This document shows, piece by piece, positions 47,998 through 59,884 of a stretch of 64,000 nucleotides of DNA. The stretch lies in NCBI GenBank assembly GCA_002005505.1, contig MVGU01001225.1, forward strand, positions 1 to 64,000, read 5' to 3'. Numbering within the stretch: position 1 is the first letter of the stretch; the number at the start of each line of letters is the position of its first letter. A model generated the notes under the pieces. It was given only the letters and a program-made list of their open reading frames with translations, was not told the origin of the DNA and made no database searches. This stretch comes from Botryococcus braunii. Taxonomy: Eukaryota > Chlorophyta > Trebouxiophyceae. Position numbers and translations under genes: made by a program.

Positions 47998-49516
47998 ATG
48001 TACAGGTTGTCTCCCGTGGAGCGGGAGGAAGTGACCAAAACATTGCAGGAGCTATTGGAAAAAGGGTTTATTGAACCCAGTTCTTCCAATTTTGCGAGTC
48101 CAATTCTGTTTGTGAAAAAGAAAGATGGGACTTTGAGGATGGTAATTGATTACAGGGGTGTAAACAGATTGACTCTGAAAAATAAATTTCCACTTCCACG
48201 AATTGATGATTTGCTTATCAGTTGTCTGGTCTCTTTCGGGGTACCATCAGATCAGGATCACAGATGAAGATGTACCGAAGACTGCATTTCGTACTCCACA
48301 AGGCCTTTTCCAGTTTAAGGTACTGCCTTTTGGGTTGACGAATTCCCCAGCTACCTTCCAGGCTGTCATGAACAAAGTCCTCGCCCCTCTTCTTGGCAAG
48401 TGCGTGGTTGTCTATATGGACGACATTGTTGTCTTTAGTAAGAATCGAGAGGAACATGTCGAGCATTTGCGTGCAGTTTTGGCCCTTTTGAGGGAACACC
48501 AACTGTTTTGCAAGTTGAAGAAGTGCGCTTTCTTCATGCATGAGGTCTCTTTTCTGGGACACCTGGTCAGTGGGGCAGGCGTGCGGGCGGACCCCGCGAA
48601 CGTTAAGGCAGTTATGGATTGGCCTTCTCCACGACATGTTCACGATCTTCGTTGCTTTCTGGGATTAACTAAATATTTCAGGAAGTTCATCCAAGGTTAC
48701 GCCTCTATGTCACGCTGTTTGACTAATCTGTTCAAAAAGGGCGTCGCCTGGCGTTGGTCTGAGGAATGCGCAGCGAATTTCACGAGATTGAAATCTGCGT
48801 TGGCATCCGCGTCTGTACTCCGCATCCCTGATTTGAATCGGCCCTTTGAGGTAATCTGCGACGCTTCTGGTTTCGCCCTGGGCGCAGTTCTTCTTCAAGA
48901 AGGTGCCCCCGTCGCTTTTGAGTCACGTGGTATGACTCCTGCAGAGCAGAATTACCCGGTTGGAGAGCAAAAACGCCTTGCTGTTGTGCATGCACTCACT
49001 CTTTGGAGGTGTTACCTCGAAGGAGTGCATTTCCGTGTTATCACAGACCACAACCCCAATACTTTCTTGCCTAACATGCAAACCCTTTCTCGTCGTCAAG
49101 CTCGTTGGAGCGAGTTTCTTCAACGTTTTGACTTTGAGTGGCAATATCGACCGGGGCGTACTAATTGTGCTGATCCTCTCTCTCGCCGGCCTGCGCTCCT
49201 CACTAGTATCCGCACAGCTTTGTGCTCTGCGTCTAAGGGGGGGAGGCAGCAGGAGGGGGCTCCATCTCAAGGTCCTAGCATCTTGCAAAGTTGGAGTTGG
49301 GGCACACCCGAGTTGATTGAGAAGCTACAAGTAGTTGAGCTTCCGGACGATGACAAAACTGAAGGGTTGTTTAAAAAAATGGGCTGTGGTGGTTCAAAGG
49401 GAATGATGGCGTCCACCGCGCATATGTGCCACAAGGGCAAGGGATTCGGGAAGAAGTCATTGCGGCTTTCCATGACCGAGAGATTGCCGGGCAATTCGGA
49501 GTGTGAAAAACCTTGA
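47998..49516 (+). pseudogene. gypsy-2 reverse transcriptase-RNase H (motif A deleted)
   Basis: RT start: [27 protein letters not shown], then a deletion that removes the segment holding the first catalytic Asp and shifts the frame; it resumes at LSGYHQIRI. Then LPFGLTNSPATFQ and YMDDIVVFS, RNase H VICDASGFALGAVL and VITDHNPNT. The missing motif A means no active RT. Confidence 0.88.
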
Positions 49517-50739
49517 AGGCGGTGCAACGAGGATTTTATTGGCCAAAGATGGACCAAGATGTTCAACGTTATGTTTCCTCGTGTGACTCCTGCCAGAGGA
49601 ATAAGCCTCTCGTAGGAAGGCCACAAGGTGTGCACACTCCCCTTCCTATCGCGGACACCCATTGGAAGAGCGTTTCCATGCATTTTGTGTCTGCTTTGCC
49701 TCGTTCGAAGAAGGGACATGATGCAGTACTTGTGGTGGTGGGCCGTTTTACTAAGATGGTGAAGTTCATTCCCACTACGATAACGGTGACGGCCGAGGGT
49801 GCGGCGCGCTTGTTCTTTGATAATGTCTTTCGCACGATGGGCATGCCGAAAGAGATCATATCAGACCGTGACCCGCGTTTTACGGGTAAGTTCTTCAGGG
49901 CGCTCTGTAAACTAATGGGGACAAAGCAAAGTTTCTCGTCAGCTTTTCACCCTCAGAGTGATGGACAGACTGAGAGGACTAACCGGGTGTTGGAAGATGC
50001 ATTGAGGCACTTTGTGGCTCCCGGCGGGACTGATTGGGATGAGCATTTGTCATCCATTGAGTTTGCCGTGAACAATGCTTATCAGGAATCCACACAAAAC
50101 ACACCCTTCTACCTCAATTATGGTAGGCATCCAAGAGTCCCCAGGCACCCAGAATTCCCTTCAAAGGTGCCTGAAGCGCAAGGATTTGAAGAACGTTATC
50201 AGCAGCTATGGAAAAGGGCCAAATAGTGCTTGCAAGCTGCGGTGGATAGGCAAAAGGCCTACGTGGATAAACACAGAGTTCCCATGTCATTTGTAGAAGG
50301 TGAACAAGTGTTACTGGCTACTAAGAATGCTCAGCCAAAGAATATGTTGGGAAAGAAGCTCTTGCCTAAATGGATGGGTCCGTTCACGATTGTGGGGAAA
50401 GTGAATGAAGTGGCGTATCGCCTTGATCTTCCAGAGACCCTCAAATGGCATAATGTTTTCCACGTCTCTTTACTCAGGAAATACATTGATGGGGTCGTGG
50501 CGGGCAAACCTGAGTACCATGTTGAGAAGGTGTTGGCAAACCGACTCGTGGGACGAAACATGGAGTTCCTTATCAAATGTAAGGGATATGCACAGGAACA
50601 TAACAGCAGGGAACCAGCTGTGGCTGTTTTAGAAAACTGTGAGAATTTGGTCAATGAATATTGGAGTCAGTCAGGGACTCGGCCGACAGGGTCTGCGCAC
50701 GGTCGCGTACGTGGCAGGACTGGGCGCCCAACCCAGTGA
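49513..50739 (+). pseudogene. gypsy-2 integrase
   Basis: Zinc motif (HDREIAGQFG and CDSCQRNK across a frame break near 49510), core with SMHFVSALP, ISDRDPRF and GQTERTNRVLED. The first position is His where Asp is expected, a loss of the first catalytic acid. A TAG at 50224 separates the C-terminal part (GPFTIVG, HNVFHVSLLRKY). The end has an EFLIKCKGY chromodomain-like stretch, weaker than in gypsy-1, then Arg/Gly. Confidence 0.85.
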
Positions 50740-51192
50740 GGAGGCTGCGCGGGGCTATCCCCGGGGCCACAGGGGCACCTGAAACTCACCTGTCTGGAAA
50801 GACTTGAGGTAACTTGACCAGTTACCTACGTTTTTAAATCCAAATTGCTCAGAGAGACAGTTACCTAACACTCTTAATAGACTGCAGGGATAGCCGTTGG
50901 GCCGAGAGTAACCAATCTCTCATCGATGCTGATGCAAGTGAAGTTTTGGCAAAAGGGGACGCCCTCGAGCTAATTCGACACGGTTGCTAGCATGATACCT
51001 TCTGTATGCACACTACAGGGTAAGTACAGAATGGCTATACATGCCATTGATGGATATTTAAGGTTGTGCTAATGGTCCCCCAGGCAATGGTAAGTCCTGG
51101 AGCACAACCCCTGACCGTCTCGCGTTTGGAAGGTTTTCCTGCGGGCATAATGTTGTAGAGCGAGTGCGGCAACCCTATTGGTGGGGAGGAGC
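50740..51192 (+). other. gypsy-2 3' untranslated region
   Basis: No gene seen. Ends in a purine-rich TTGGTGGGGAGGAGC before the LTR. Confidence 0.75.
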
Positions 51193-51540
51193 TGTAGCGA
51201 TCGGGAAGATAGGCTCGAGGATCGAGGCCTAGTATCGATCAGCGATCCGGAACAATCCGATAGAACCGAGGCTGTACATCGGTGGTCCGAACCGGGCGTG
51301 GGTCCCCAGGCAGGTCCTGGTGGTCTCGAGGCTCTGGTGCCTCGGGATTGACAATCCCGAGGCATAGCGGAGCTCTCCAGGGGATTTCCGGAGGGCTCGA
51401 GGCTGGAGGCCGAGCTATATAAAGGGAAATCCCTAGGCGAAGGGTCATTCCTTGCCGAACCTATCATAATATCAATAAGAGAGTGACTTCGATTGCCTAT
51501 TGATTACTTAATTGTTTAATTGACTTCCGCTGGTGTTACA
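51193..51540 (+). repeat. 3' LTR of gypsy-2 (348 bp)
   Basis: Equal length to the 5' LTR, about seven differences; followed by AGTAG. Confidence 0.93.
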
Positions 51541-51545
51541 AGTAG

Positions 51546-52540
51546 TGACCTGCAAGCTGGAATTTACAGGACTCGTCGGATCCTCCCGGCCAGATGTGCT
51601 GGCCGGTTCGGACCCCCTTGCCATTGCTCCTCCATCTCCTGTACCTCCTCCCATGTCAGTGGCTGCAACCCCATTACTGGTTCCAGCCACCCCCGTGCCA
51701 TCCGCTGGTGGATCTGGAAATAATCCGAGTGAAGTCGCAATGGGTTCAATCCCAGCTCCTACACTTCCTACCATGACGGCACACGGTCAAACAAAGCCCT
51801 GCCTTGCCCTGGGTAAAGGCGAAGCTGGAACTGCACTAGCTCGATGTGCACATGGTACTCTTTGTACCACCTGGTCCCCTGCCCTGCTCCCTCCCTTCCC
51901 TCAACATTTTTCTGTAGAGATAAAACAAGGGAATGCCTTGCAGTGGTTCGTCTACAGTTAGCTTAAACAGTTCCTGCAGACGGTTCCACTCGTTCAAAAA
52001 ATAATACACCTCCCAGTCTTCTTTAGGAATACTCTTCCCGTACAACTCTGCAACTTCTTCTACCAGGCTATCCAGAAGGGGATCACTGAACACAATCAAT
52101 TCCTCCCACTTCACCAGTACCGGCTCTACTTGCGGCTGATCAAGCCCAGCCAAAAATGCAGGTGGAATATTTCCTTCACCCAAGCCAGACACCTCCCCAC
52201 CCTCACAGGTTTTGGTGAAAATATAATTTGCTCTGGCAACTGGGTCTGGTAGGTTGTTTAGAACAATTTCCTTGTGGTGCACAATGGGTCTCTGAAACTG
52301 TCCTTTTGGTACACCTGGCCTTTCAATATGAATGTATAGACCAGGATCACCAAAATAATCAGGAACTTCCAAATGTGCCCTTACAAAAGGGATGGGATAC
52401 TCAGAGTATTCTGGTCTTCTTGGATGGCGTTCTTGAAGTGCAGGTCGTAGTCCTCCCCTTGCTGGTAAGATTGGTCTTGGTATTCTTCGCTCTTCTGATT
52501 CCGGGGTGTCGTCAATAACGATGACTTCTTCTTCTGTCAT
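51546..52540 (-). pseudogene. Gag-like ORF of the outermost retroelement, N-terminal part
   Basis: Starts MTEEEVIVIDDTPESEER at 52540; 234 codons open to 51836, then another frame (51774-51508) to the insertion. The protein has a basic/proline-rich segment and a region IHIERPGVPKGQFQRPIV. The part after gypsy-2 removal is gag-like (20724-21098). The family is not one of the copia or gypsy types present elsewhere here. A frame change lies near 51800. Confidence 0.6.
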
Positions 52541-52630
52541 GCAGCAAACAGTGGGCCCAGCACCATTGAAGTGTATTGGAAGGAGGTGGCCGTAACTCTC
52601 AGCAATCCGTTTGCATGCGGAAGGTCGTAT

Positions 52631-52954
52631 CTGTCAACGCACACCCTTAACGTCAATAACTACCTAGATCAGCATTCGCTCTGTCATCTAGGTCTGCCGA
52701 CTGCTCTCTCACGGGGCACCCTTAGCCCACAGCAGTCCCAGGAGTTTTAAACAATACGGACACTCCTCAACGTTCGCTACTTCCACTGGTGTACCCCTTA
52801 GTACACTGTAGTTCTCACTGTTTACAACAGCAACAAACAAGCTTCACTTCTCCAGTATTGCTGCGTGCAAAGTTACAACTCTGAAGCCACAATAATACTG
52901 ATCATATACTGGCAAGCTTGGAGCGCGGTTACGATGTCCTTCACATCTATGCGA
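52631..52954 (-). other. Intronless copy of the leader block
   Basis: Sequence corresponds to the four exon blocks of 52981-53624 fused at exactly their splice junctions, with about a dozen substitutions. It joins on the minus strand to ATACGACCTTCC and then the gag start at 52540. Stops in all frames in most places, so it looks like leader rather than coding sequence. Confidence 0.8.
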
Positions 52955-52980
52955 CTGTTACATGGGGTAGATATATTTAC

Positions 52981-53624
52981 CTGTCAACGCACACCCTTAA
53001 CGTCAGTAACTACCTAGATCAGCATTCGCTCTGTCATCTAGGTCTGCCTGCAACCCGGCCGTTACGTCCTATGTGTGTTCGTCAACGTGCATTAAATATA
53101 TATATTCAATATTCAAGCAACCCACTGATGATTAACATGTATGTATGTACCGACTGCTCTCTCACGGGGCACCCTTAGCTCACAGCAGTCCCAGGAGTTT
53201 TAAACAACACGGACACTCCTCAACGTTCTGGACACACATGTGAAACCATCAGTTATTTATCACCACCCACCACTCTTAACAGCAGAAGCTTGTTTTTGAA
53301 TGAGTAACAGCACTCACCGCTACTTCCACTGGTGTACCCCTTAGTGCACTGTAGCTCTCACTGTTTACAACAGCAACAAACGAGCTTCACTTCTCCTGTT
53401 CATTGAACACGTTCATCACTGCACATTCAATGAAGTTATCAGCAGACAACTGTCTAAACCATGCGATCGTAGCCACCCGGCTGCGATCGCTACCATACGC
53501 CAGATCGTGAACTCACCAGTATTGTTGTGTGCAAAGTTACATTAACTCTGAAGCCACAATAATACTGATCATATACTGGCAAGCTTGGAGCGCGGTTACG
53601 ATGTCCTTCACATCTTTGCGACTG
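52981..53624 (-). other. Intron-containing copy of the leader block (three GT-AG introns)
   Basis: On the minus strand: exon 53624-53517, intron 53516-53396 (GTGAGTTC...GAACAG, 121 bp), exon 53395-53318, intron 53317-53228 (GTGAGTGC...GTCCAG, 90 bp), exon 53227-53151, intron 53150-53048 (GTACAT...TTGCAG, 103 bp), exon 53047-52981, then a donor-like ACAG/GTAAAT. The introns are defined by exact absence from 52631-52954. Confidence 0.8.
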
Positions 53625-54074
53625 CCAAGCTTGTCCGCGATCTGGCGTTTCTACACCTCTCGATCGTAACCGTCAGTAACGGTATGCATCTCTCGAGACG
53701 CCGTACTGTACTGCATGGTCACATAAAGTGATCCCTACTTGGCCCTAATGCCAACGTGTAGCTCTATTGCTACACCAGGTGTTCTAATCAGATACACGTG
53801 TACACCCTCAATGGAGTCTCTAACTTGTGACCAAGTCGTCACTTGTCCAAGACCTGTACTGCGTAGAGATAGCTATATGATTATCCAAGGTGATCCACAC
53901 ACTCCTCCTAGACACGCAAGCAGGCGTATCTACTACCTTGTACTACACACGTTGAGAAGTTCAAGTCACACAATGTTTCTAAAACTTCCTAGTAAACTGA
54001 TAGAGCCCTTTGAACATCTGACCTTGTATCTATGTGCGTTTGTTATAACGTAACCATACGTCCTTATCAGTTTA
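53625..54074. other. Unassigned 450 bp
   Basis: No recognisable gene or repeat. A sequence ending in TTGGCAG just upstream of the first leader exon could be a further intron end. CAC/GTG-rich short palindromes (ACACGTGT) near 53796 are seen. Confidence 0.4.
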
Positions 54075-54710
54075 CACAACACGTTGTCCAATCTCGTCAT
54101 GTTCTTAATACCAGGATGACCCAACCTTGCATGCCACAGTAGTCTATCTATACACACGTGTCCTTTCCTAGCATGATACGATGCAGCATGAGGACTGGAT
54201 TGTGGCTGCGCAGCATGCTTGCTCTGAACTGGACACACGCATTCAAAAAAAAAAAAAAAAAAAAAAATAAAAATAACAGCCCTCGCTCTCTGGCTATCTG
54301 ACCAGACCAGCCTGCTGGGCCTTTTATGGCCGTGTACCCACCTGCACTGTCAGTGAGGAATGACGCTCCATCCTGAATGGCTCATGTTACAGAAATCAGA
54401 TTAGTGTGTGCAGTGGGCACACACTGCACATGATGCAGCCAAAACACCTCTTGTCTGGCATTGACCAGACACACAGACCCAGTTGCAACTATCCCTCCTT
54501 TGGCGTCAGACGTGGCCAAGTGAAGACGGAGGGGTTGGGCATGCATGACAGGGTTGTGTAGTAACGACAGATCATTTACAAGGTGCACCGATGCACCGCT
54601 ATCTATCAGCCACGAGGTGATGCAAGCCCCATGAGACGTAGGAGTAAGCACATTCAACGAAATGAACATAGGCTCACCAGCACCTAGAGGAGGTGGTGGT
54701 GGGAGATGCC
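54075..54710 (-). pseudogene. copia gag-protease fragment (copia-4)
   Basis: Matches copia-2 27600-28210: protease WLIDSGASVHLVND, pre-integrase HARLGHPG. An A run of about 30 (54246-54276) interrupts it. Cut at 54711 by the copia-3 LTR. Confidence 0.88.
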
Positions 54711-55402
54711 TGTTGAGTTCTGAACATTATTATTGAATGCCTTGTGCATTAAGTGATCTTCATGTGTGCAGTATTAGGATATGGGTCCAGTGAGAACATA
54801 AGGTACCTTGAGACACGGTAGATTGTGGACGCTTTCGAACATAATGTACAATCTAATCTGAGATTACACGTTTGTCGGGTGAACTCTTAAGGCTGCCCCA
54901 CCGGTGTGAATGCCAACTGGTTGTGAAAGATGCTGGGCATTTCCAGATGCTAGTCTTGTCCAACAGTTGTGCATGATACTCAGCAGATAGTCGTACGGAC
55001 TGCAGCTAGAGTAACTTCGTCTACTGACGACCTATCTGCCGTGTATAGGTGCAGTGCGGCAGTGTGTGTTGTATCATTGTTGCTATTGTGAGAGTGAACA
55101 AGCTTAGTGTACCCTGTAGTCACTTAAACAGACAAGAGACAGTGACTGCAGGGAGTATAGGCATGTACTTGAACGTAGCCGCCTAGAGCCTTATCTAGTA
55201 ATTGCTTGATCAGTGCTTGAGTGCAATACAATGATGTAACGGAACTGGTCGTGAAAGATGCTAAGCATTTCCAGATGCTAGTCTTGTCCAACAATTGTGC
55301 ATGATACTCAGCAGACAGTCGTACGGACTGCAGCTAGAGTAACTTCGTCTACTGACGACCTGTCTGCCGTGTACAGGATACGCCAATGCCCATAACCTTT
55401 CA
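54711..55402 (+). repeat. 5' LTR of copia-3 (692 bp) with internal direct repeat
   Basis: Repeats begin CAACTGGTTGTGAAAGATGC near 54912 and GAACTGGTCGTGAAAGATGC near 55241, ~135 bp each, ending before GTGCAG and ATACGCC as in copia-1. Confidence 0.85.
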
Positions 55403-55805
55403 GGTTATGGGCCCACGCCCTTCCAGCTGAACCAAGGGCAGACATGAGTGCATGTCATCATCGGATGCATCTGTACTGGGTTTTCCACGGATTCGCCCGA
55501 CGGCAAGAAGAGGAAACGCAGTGAGACTCATGAGCTCCACCTGCTTAGTCTTCAATGGTGTTGGGGCTCTCCATCGTGAATTTCGCATTTGGGATTACTA
55601 CTCGTCATCAACTAACTGAAACAGTCGGTCGAGCAGAATGTTCGGCTGCCCGAATTTTCTGTGGAGTATCTAGCTTTTGACATGTTGTAAGATTATCTGA
55701 CTGACATTAAAGAATTGGAAAGTATTGAAGACTCCTGGCGTATATCGGAAGACTATGTTTAGCCTGTGTGTTCAGGCTTAACTGAGTTCAGGGGCAGAGA
55801 AGTGT

Positions 55806-55969
55806 ATGTCAGAACCTCTAACCCGAGCTGAAAAGAAGGCAGCTGACAGTTATTCAAGTATCGCAAGTATGATGGCGACACCAGCGGCAGGAAGCACGGC
55901 TACCTCAGGCACAGCTCAGTCAGGCCAGCAGACCAGCGCAGCCACTGCTGGCAGCAGCTATGCATATAT
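55806..55969 (+). pseudogene. copia-3 gag N-terminus
   Basis: 55 codons of a Ser/Thr/Ala-rich start (MATPAAGSTATSG like MATPAGGSTASSG in copia-1), cut by gypsy-3. Confidence 0.75.
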
Positions 55970-56266
55970 TAATACAGTAGAAACGGCCAGAGGATGCGAA
56001 AACAATCGTTACAAGTTGTTTGGGCTCCACCTCAGTACCCGTCCAGTCCGGCCCGGTCCTTCCTTTGCCAATACCTTGTTCTATCCTTTTCTAAGTGTCC
56101 CTCCCTCCATCGCCAATGCGCCTTGTCAAGTAAGGGGTCACTCCCTTGGCGCGTGAAGCAGCCACTTCTTGGCGTGGAGGACCAGAACTCACGAAGGGAC
56201 CTTTATGGAGGTCCAAATCCTCGTGGTCCGGTCATTTTCCTATAACACGCGACTATTCCTGTTACA
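55970..56266 (-). repeat. 3' LTR of gypsy-3 (297 bp)
   Basis: Same length as the gypsy-1 LTR. Terminal bases on the element strand read TGTATTA instead of TGTATCA. More substitutions than between the two gypsy-1 LTRs. Confidence 0.9.
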
Positions 56267-56841
56267 CCCTCCCCCCCTTAGCTTGGACGTCACGGCCAAG
56301 AGGGAGACTCACTCTAAACAACTACACTACGCACCTAACACACTTGGCAGAGGTACGGTCCTGTCACGTCCTGTCCGCGGGTACTAGTCTGGCGTCCCCA
56401 GCCCAATGCCAGACCCCTGTCCTGTCCTGTCTTGTCCAGCCCTGTCCGTCTAACAATGTAAAGTCTGTCCCGTCCATACATAAATTCGCCCGTCCTGTCC
56501 AATAGGCAGTGGGGCCACCCATCTGCGTCGGGCGTTACGCTACAGCGCGAGCTAGCACGGATGTCGCGACATTACATGATTGACGTCCGAAACCTGACAA
56601 GGGTGAGCAGTCAGCACCGCACGCACCCGAGGTAGACGACACCCTACCTCGACGAGTCCGGTCCAGGGTGAGCGGTCATCATCGCACGCACCCGAGGTAG
56701 ACATTCTACCCCGCTTACGTCCTATTCATCCGAGTGCGCTCTAGTACTGGGATACCCCCAGGGTACACTCTAAGAGCCAACCTTAGAGCTTCCAAGGTGG
56801 CCCAAGGACGCACCGAGGGGCCGACCCGACCTGCCAGAGCA

Positions 56842-57516
56842 CTAAGCGCGCCTAGTGCGCTTCCGCTGCTTCTGAGCATTTTTACCACGTCCTTTACGCT
56901 TCTTGTCCACCTTTTCTTTTTGTTCCGGCCTGTGCTCCGTGGTTAAATCCCAATACCGCTGTAACGCCTCCCTGGCGTGTTCTAAGTTATCCTCTGGCTC
57001 CCAAGTATTGTGAATATCCTCATACCCGGTCCATTTTACAAGATATTCTCGCGCAGTTTTCCGACATCGTAACTTTCGTTCTCTATGGGCTAGCACAGCC
57101 TCGACCTCATACTCCTCTTCTCCTTCAATAATCTCAGGTAGAGGAGGAGGTTGTACCGTCCCACCTTCCTTATAAGGCTTAAGCATAGAAACATGGAAGA
57201 CATCATGAACCCGCAGAGTTTTCGGAAGCCTAATTCTGAAAGCTACCGATGATACCTCCTGGACGATGGGAAAAGGCCCAATAAACCGAGGTAAGAGTTT
57301 TCTTGTCCGGGTATGCTTGAATTTCAGATTCTTTGTTGAGAGGAGGACAGGTTGGCCTATTTTCAAAATGGGAGCATCTTTTCTCCTCGCGTCCGCATAT
57401 GCCTTCATGCGGTCCTGCGCAGCTTTGAGACATGTCCGCGCTCTTTCTAGATCCCATCTCATCCTTCGTACAAGCTCTGCTGCTGCCGGTACATACTCAC
57501 GTACAGAAGATGTCAC
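56842..57516 (-). pseudogene. gypsy-3 integrase C-terminus with chromodomain
   Basis: FIGPFPIVQEV, RVHDVFHVSMLKPY, then chromodomain EYLVKWTGY...NTWEPEDNL and a Lys/Arg-rich tail. Separated from the core by TAA (for the GAA of gypsy-1) at about 57530. Confidence 0.88.
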
Positions 57517-57528
57517 ACCTTCATAGAC

Positions 57529-59256
57529 TTACTGGAAGGGAATCGTGGGATCCTGACCGAAAGTCAACCTAAATGGAGTAGTGTTGATTGATTGCTGAAA
57601 AGTGTTGTTGTAAGAAGATTCAGCCTCACACAAATGTTTATCCCAGTCGTCGTGTCTTCCAGTGACGTAATGACGCAAGTAGTCCTCCAAGATCCTATTA
57701 ATTCGTTCCGTTTGACCGTCGGTCTGCGGATGAAACGCTGCAGATAGCGCAGAGCGACAACCGGTTAACCGGAAGAGCTCTTGACAGAAGCGACCCACCC
57801 ATCTAGGATCTCTGTCTGACACAATGTGAGTGGGAAACCCATGCAAGGTGAAGACACGGGTCCGCAACAGTTGAGCTATCACTTCTGCACTTGCGTCAGT
57901 GATCGTCGGAGCGAAGTGCGCATACTTTGACAACCTATCAACAGCAACCCAGATAGCGTCATACCCTTCCTTAGTTCTTGGCAGTCCAGTACTTAGGTCC
58001 ATAGACATTGATTGCCACCTTCTGTCAGGTATTTCTAGAGGGTGTAGTAACTCTACAGGTAAGTGTGCTTGGGCTTTGACACGTTGACACGAGTCACATT
58101 GGGCCACAAAGTCAGCCACATCTGAGGCCATCCCTGGCCACCACCAGGAACGTTGAACTAATTCGAGGGTCCTGTCCCTCCCTGGATGACCAACTATAGG
58201 TGGTCCATGCAAATTTTCCAGGATTTCTCTCCGAAGGTTACGTTCGTCACCATCTGAACTCATATGGTGGGAGGATACGTAAATGCGCGCACCGCGCTTC
58301 CACAAGCCACTATGGAAGCTTAACTTGCGGTGATTTTGTTTACGATGGAGCCAATCATCTATCTCATATGCCTCACTTAAAACCCTTACCCATCCCCTCA
58401 ACCCGTCCATCGCCGTGGGTAGGGTGGTGGAGTCTGCAGCCTCCCCAACCCCCATTGCTCCTACTCCGACAACGGGAGAGTGCTCCCCCAGGGGCCCTGC
58501 CCTAGCGTGAACCAACGCCAGAACCCCAGCCTGGGCCCGAGCTAGGGCTTGGACGTGGGCCCCGGCTAAGTGAGGACTCCTAGACAATGGGTCAGCAGGG
58601 TTAGTGGATCCCGGTGCATATTCCCATTGGATGTCGAATAGCTGTAGAAACTCCGCCCAGCGCGCCCCTCTGGGTGAGAGTAGGGTTTGGGTTTGCAAAA
58701 AACTATTCGCGCGATGGTCCGTAACAACTGTGAAAGTTTGCCCTAATAAGTAACACCTCCACTCTTTGAGGGCATACAACACACCTGCAAGCTCTTTCTC
58801 AGTTGTGGAATAATTGCGTTCGGCATTACTAAGCTTTTTACTGAAGTATGCTACAGGTCTACCTTCTTGCAACAGTACAGCACCCACCCCATAGTCACTG
58901 GCATCTGAGATCACTTTGAAATGCTTGCTACTGTCTGGGAGTGCTAAGACAGGAGCATGGGACAAAGTCTCTTTTAAACTTTGAAACGCGTGCTCTTCTG
59001 CTGCTCCCCACGTCCAAGGAACTTTGCCAGTGAGCCGGATTAAGGGGGACGCAAGCGTACTGTAACCCGGGACGAACTTGCGGAAGTAGTTGGCTAGTCC
59101 CAAGAATTGTCGTACGTGCGTGCTCCCCGTGGGTGTTGGCCAGTCCACAACAGTCCGAACTTTGGCAGGGTCAACTTTGATGCCGTTGCGCCCCACGACA
59201 TGTACCAAATACCGCAACTCGTCAGCAAAAAAGCTCACACTTCGATAATTTTGCAT
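57529..59256 (-). pseudogene. gypsy-3 RT end, RNase H and integrase core
   Basis: 575 open codons: RNase H VISDASDYGVGAVL and VVTDHRANS, integrase HPGRDRTLEL...CDSCQRVK, SMDLSTGLP, ISDRDPRW, GQTERINRILED. All integrase catalytic acids are present; this is the longest intact stretch of this family. Confidence 0.9.
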
Positions 59257-59884
59257 AAAGTTTTTCCTCTCTCAGCCGAGTAAGCATGCCAGTTAAGTGC
59301 TGTTCCCTTGACTTGCTGTATACCAACAAATCGTCTAGGTAAACCACAACAAAACCCTCTCGAATAAAATCATGAAACACACTGTTCATCAGCCGTTGAA
59401 ACGTGGAGGGAGCATTCGTGAGACCAAAAGGAAGCACCAAAAATTCGAATGAACCTAAGGGTGTTCTAAAAGCGGTTTTGGGAACATCAGACTCATGTAA
59501 TCGCACTTGATGGTAACCTGACAAGAGATCAAAAGTGGTAAAGAACTTTGAACCCTGCAGCTTGTCCAGAAGATCGAAAATCCGTGGCAACGGATATTTG
59601 TCCTTCCTTGTTAAGTTATTAACTGCCCTGTAATGTATAACCATTCGGAATGTTCCGTCTTTCTTTCTCACAAACAATATGGGGCTACCATACGGTGATG
59701 CACTCGGCCTGATGAAACCCTGTGCCGGTAGTTCCTCGACCTGCCTCCGACACTCCGCCACTTCTGGTTCAGCCAACCTATATGTGGGGCAACAGGGCGG
59801 CGTATGGCCGGGTGTCATAGGTATAGTGTGCAAGATGCCCCTGTCTGGAGGTAAATCTGGCAATTTCTCTGGAAAAACATTCAA
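59222..59884 (-). pseudogene. gypsy-3 reverse transcriptase
   Basis: SPYGSPILFVRKKDG, motif A TFDLLSGYHQ, LPFGLTNAPSTFQ, YLDDLLVYS. Frame breaks near 59240 and near 59884. Confidence 0.9.

Larger units (their letters stand above)
54711..55969 (+). mobile_element. copia-3, diverged subfamily (5' LTR, leader, gag start only)
   Basis: LTR 692 bp (54711-55402, TGTTGAG...CCTTTCA), PBS GGTTATGGGCCC at 55403-55414, leader, and gag from MSEPLTRAEKK at 55806. Cut by gypsy-3 at 55970. The LTR is clearly diverged from the 701-bp type but keeps the internal direct repeat. Confidence 0.85.

Noticed and set aside
53739..54053. Plus-strand 104-codon frame
   Set aside because: No motif; it overlaps leader-like sequence and lacks support.
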